Of a stretch of 23,443 nt of DNA, positions 21,918-23,443 are shown in pieces; within the stretch, counting starts at the first letter, position 1; the number at the start of each line of letters is the position of its first letter. Where the stretch lies: NCBI GenBank assembly GCA_030041195.1, contig JASHOI010000257.1, positions 1-23,443 on the forward strand. Reading direction: 5' to 3'. This DNA comes from Streptosporangiaceae bacterium (GTDB lineage Bacteria; Actinomycetota; Actinomycetes; Streptosporangiales; Streptosporangiaceae). The notes below the pieces were generated by a model, which did no database searches, was not told where the DNA came from, and was given only the letters and a program-made list of their open reading frames with translations. Both the position numbers and the translations under genes were made by a program.

Positions 21918-22822
21918 TGTCGGTGGTGCACAGCCAGGACGGCTGGGTGAGCGCGAGCTGGCGTGGCACCGAGCTGTTCCGGTACATCTACCTGCCCGCG
22001 GAGGCGGCGCTCGAGTCGCCGCGGCCGTACTTCCACCCGGTCCGGACCCTCGGCGGCGACCTGGTCAGCCTGTACCGGCCGCACGACCACGTGTGGCACA
22101 AGGGCATCGCCTGGTCCTTGTGCAACGTGGGCCCGGCGAACTTCTGGGGCGGCCCGACGTACACCAGGGACGGCGGCTACCGGCAGCTGGACAACAACGG
22201 CCGGATGGCCCACGACGGCTTCACGGTCCTTGACGTCCGCGACCAGGTGCTGCGGATCGACGAGCGTCTCGCCTGGGTGACCCGCCGTGGCCAGACCTGG
22301 ATCGCTGAGCAGCGGCGGATCCGCGCTGAGGTGCTTCCCGGCGAGGCAGCGTGGCGGCTCAGTTTCGGCACCGCCATGCGCAACGTGGCCGGCCACGTCA
22401 TCGGGATCGGCAGCCCGACCACCGAGGGCCGGGAGAACGCCGGGTACAGCGGGCTGTTCTGGCGCGGCCCGAGGTCGTTTTCCGGCGGCACCGTGCTCAC
22501 CCCGGACGGGCCCGGCGGCGACGAGCTGATGGGCTGGCGCGGCCCGTGGCTCGGCTTCACCGGCAGGCACGACGGCCACGGCCGGGCGTCGACGCTGGTG
22601 TTCTGCGACCGCGCGGAGAACTTCTCCGCCCCCAGCCAGTGGTTCGTGCGCACCGGCATGTACGCCTGCGTGTGCCCGGCACCGTTCTTCAGCGAGGAGT
22701 ACCCGCTGGAAGCCGGCCAGACGCTGCAGCTCGGCTACGACGTGCTGGTCGCCGACGGTGCGCTGGATGTCACCCGGTGCGCCGAGCTGGCCGGCCAGGC
22801 CATCGCGGGAGTGCCCGGATGA
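21917..22822 (+). CDS. DUF6807 (PmoA-named) family protein
   Basis: A 301-aa protein. The ATG at 21917 overlaps the oxidoreductase stop by one base; GTG codons just upstream are alternatives. The family hallmark is RPYFHPVRTLGGDLVSLYRP (36-55) followed by HDHVWHKGIAW (56-66), a His-rich block likely to bind metal or substrate. Further conserved blocks are NFWGGP (75-80) and the stretch around TTEGRENAGYSGLFWRGPRSF. No signal peptide is present. The Pfam family has been called methane oxygenase PmoA, but it shows no resemblance to particulate methane monooxygenase, and its neighbours are usually sugar oxidoreductases and sugar transporters. The function is unknown; an all-beta carbohydrate-active role is likely from context. 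Confidence 0.85.
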   Translation: MSVVHSQDGWVSASWRGTELFRYIYLPAEAALESPRPYFHPVRTLGGDLVSLYRPHDHVWHKGIAWSLCNVGPANFWGGPTYTRDGGYRQLDNNGRMAHDGFTVLDVRDQVLRIDERLAWVTRRGQTWIAEQRRIRAEVLPGEAAWRLSFGTAMRNVAGHVIGIGSPTTEGRENAGYSGLFWRGPRSFSGGTVLTPDGPGGDELMGWRGPWLGFTGRHDGHGRASTLVFCDRAENFSAPSQWFVRTGMYACVCPAPFFSEEYPLEAGQTLQLGYDVLVADGALDVTRCAELAGQAIAGVPG

Positions 22823-23443
22823 TCTCGAACCCAGCGAGCCCCGCCGGTCCCGCCGGCCCGGACCTGGCCCGGCTGTTCCCCGGCGGGACAGCGGTGTCGC
22901 TGCTGGCGGTCTACGACTGGTCCGGGCCCGATGGGCTGGTTGGCGGCTCCGCGCACGTGCACCTGGCCTGCACCGAGGGATACGTGGTCGTCGGCGGCCG
23001 GGGGCGGCTGCAGACGCTGAGCGCCGGCGGGTACGCGGAGACCCCGCTGACCCCGCTGACCGTCGCCTGGTTCTCCCCGGGCGTGATCCATCGCCTGATC
23101 AACGACGGCGGCCTGCAGATCCTCGTGGTGATGCAGAACGGCGGCCTGCCCGAGGCCGGGGACAGCGTGCTCACGTTCCCGCCCGCGCAGCTCGCCGACC
23201 CGCGGGCGTACCAGGCGGCGGCGGTGCTGCACGACCCGGCGGCCGTGCCCGCCGGCGAAGCCGCCCGCGCCCGCAAGGACCTGGCCGTGGCCGGATTCAT
23301 TCGGCTCCGCGAGCGGGTCGCTGCGGAGGGCCCCGGGGCTCTCGACGACTTCTACGCGGCGGCTGTCGCGCTGGTCCGCGGCCAGCTTCCGGCTTGGCGC
23401 GCCGTATGGGAGGCCGGGGCGTTCGCCGCGGCGATCCAGACCG
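22819..23443 (+). CDS. Cupin-domain protein, partial (runs off the right edge)
   Basis: The first 208 residues are visible; the ATG at 22819 overlaps the preceding stop (ATGA). The cupin signature is complete. Motif 1 is H46-V-H48-x4-E53-x6-G, and motif 2 is PGVIHRLIN with H91 and N95, so a metal centre is expected. After the barrel (about 24-110), the protein continues as an Ala-rich, mostly helical region from about residue 120 onward. The context (sugar oxidoreductase and DUF6807 partner) suggests binding or isomerisation of a sugar derivative, or sensing of it. No DNA-binding domain is seen in the visible part, but one could follow beyond the edge. Confidence 0.85.
   Translation, partial: MISNPASPAGPAGPDLARLFPGGTAVSLLAVYDWSGPDGLVGGSAHVHLACTEGYVVVGGRGRLQTLSAGGYAETPLTPLTVAWFSPGVIHRLINDGGLQILVVMQNGGLPEAGDSVLTFPPAQLADPRAYQAAAVLHDPAAVPAGEAARARKDLAVAGFIRLRERVAAEGPGALDDFYAAAVALVRGQLPAWRAVWEAGAFAAAIQT

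Noticed and set aside
21911..22822. Annotation of the DUF6807 gene as a methane oxygenase PmoA
   Set aside because: No membrane segments and no similarity to particulate methane monooxygenase are visible; the name belongs to the Pfam family label only.

Overview
The window is about 23.4 kb of high-GC DNA (GC-rich third codon positions, ATG/GTG starts, purine-rich ribosome binding sites, ATGA and TGATG gene overlaps). The families present are a propane-monooxygenase-type diiron hydroxylase, an AcoR/MimR-like activator, LacI and PadR repressors and an actinomycete-type aminoglycoside phosphotransferase. Together they point to a soil actinobacterium. I cannot name the genus from sequence alone. 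No rRNA, tRNA, CRISPR array, integrase or transposase was seen.

Region 1 (1-3356), alkane/ketone oxidation. The 5' part of a propane 2-monooxygenase large subunit gene (prmA/mimA type) runs off the left edge on the minus strand. Upstream of it are an unrecognised 82-aa gene on the same strand and a divergent GAF-AAA-Fis regulator resembling MimR. Two TCTCA-N3-TGAGA palindromes lie between these genes, plus a CRP-like site and a half-site, so the control logic is largely readable. A strong hairpin ends the regulator gene.

Region 2 (3357-4983). A spacer with 21-bp tandem repeats, a YdbC/PdxI-like aldo-keto reductase on the minus strand, then a very AT-rich 67-bp island, a hairpin and five 8-bp repeats.

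Region 3 (4984-10074), export and resistance. A MacB/FtsX-type ABC ATPase and a 903-aa permease (minus strand) face a PadR repressor (plus strand) across a short divergent promoter that contains a dyad. An APH(3')-like kinase follows PadR closely.

Region 4 (10216-10908). A SatP/YaaH-family acetate-type transporter, preceded by a sequence that partly matches the palindrome of region 1. This gene overlaps tail-to-tail with the GH3 gene.

Region 5 (10905-23443), glycoside uptake and breakdown. A LacI regulator and a GH3 glycosidase (minus strand) diverge from a five-gene peptide-type (Dpp/Opp) ABC importer with a lipoprotein binding protein. The likely substrate is an oligosaccharide or glycoside rather than a peptide. 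After a C-rich (quadruplex-prone on the minus strand) tract and a 15-bp-stem hairpin comes a tightly coupled trio: a Gfo/Idh/MocA oxidoreductase, a DUF6807 (PmoA-named) protein and a cupin protein cut by the right edge. The layout suggests import of a glycoside, hydrolysis by the GH3 enzyme, and redox processing of a sugar-like product, all under LacI control.
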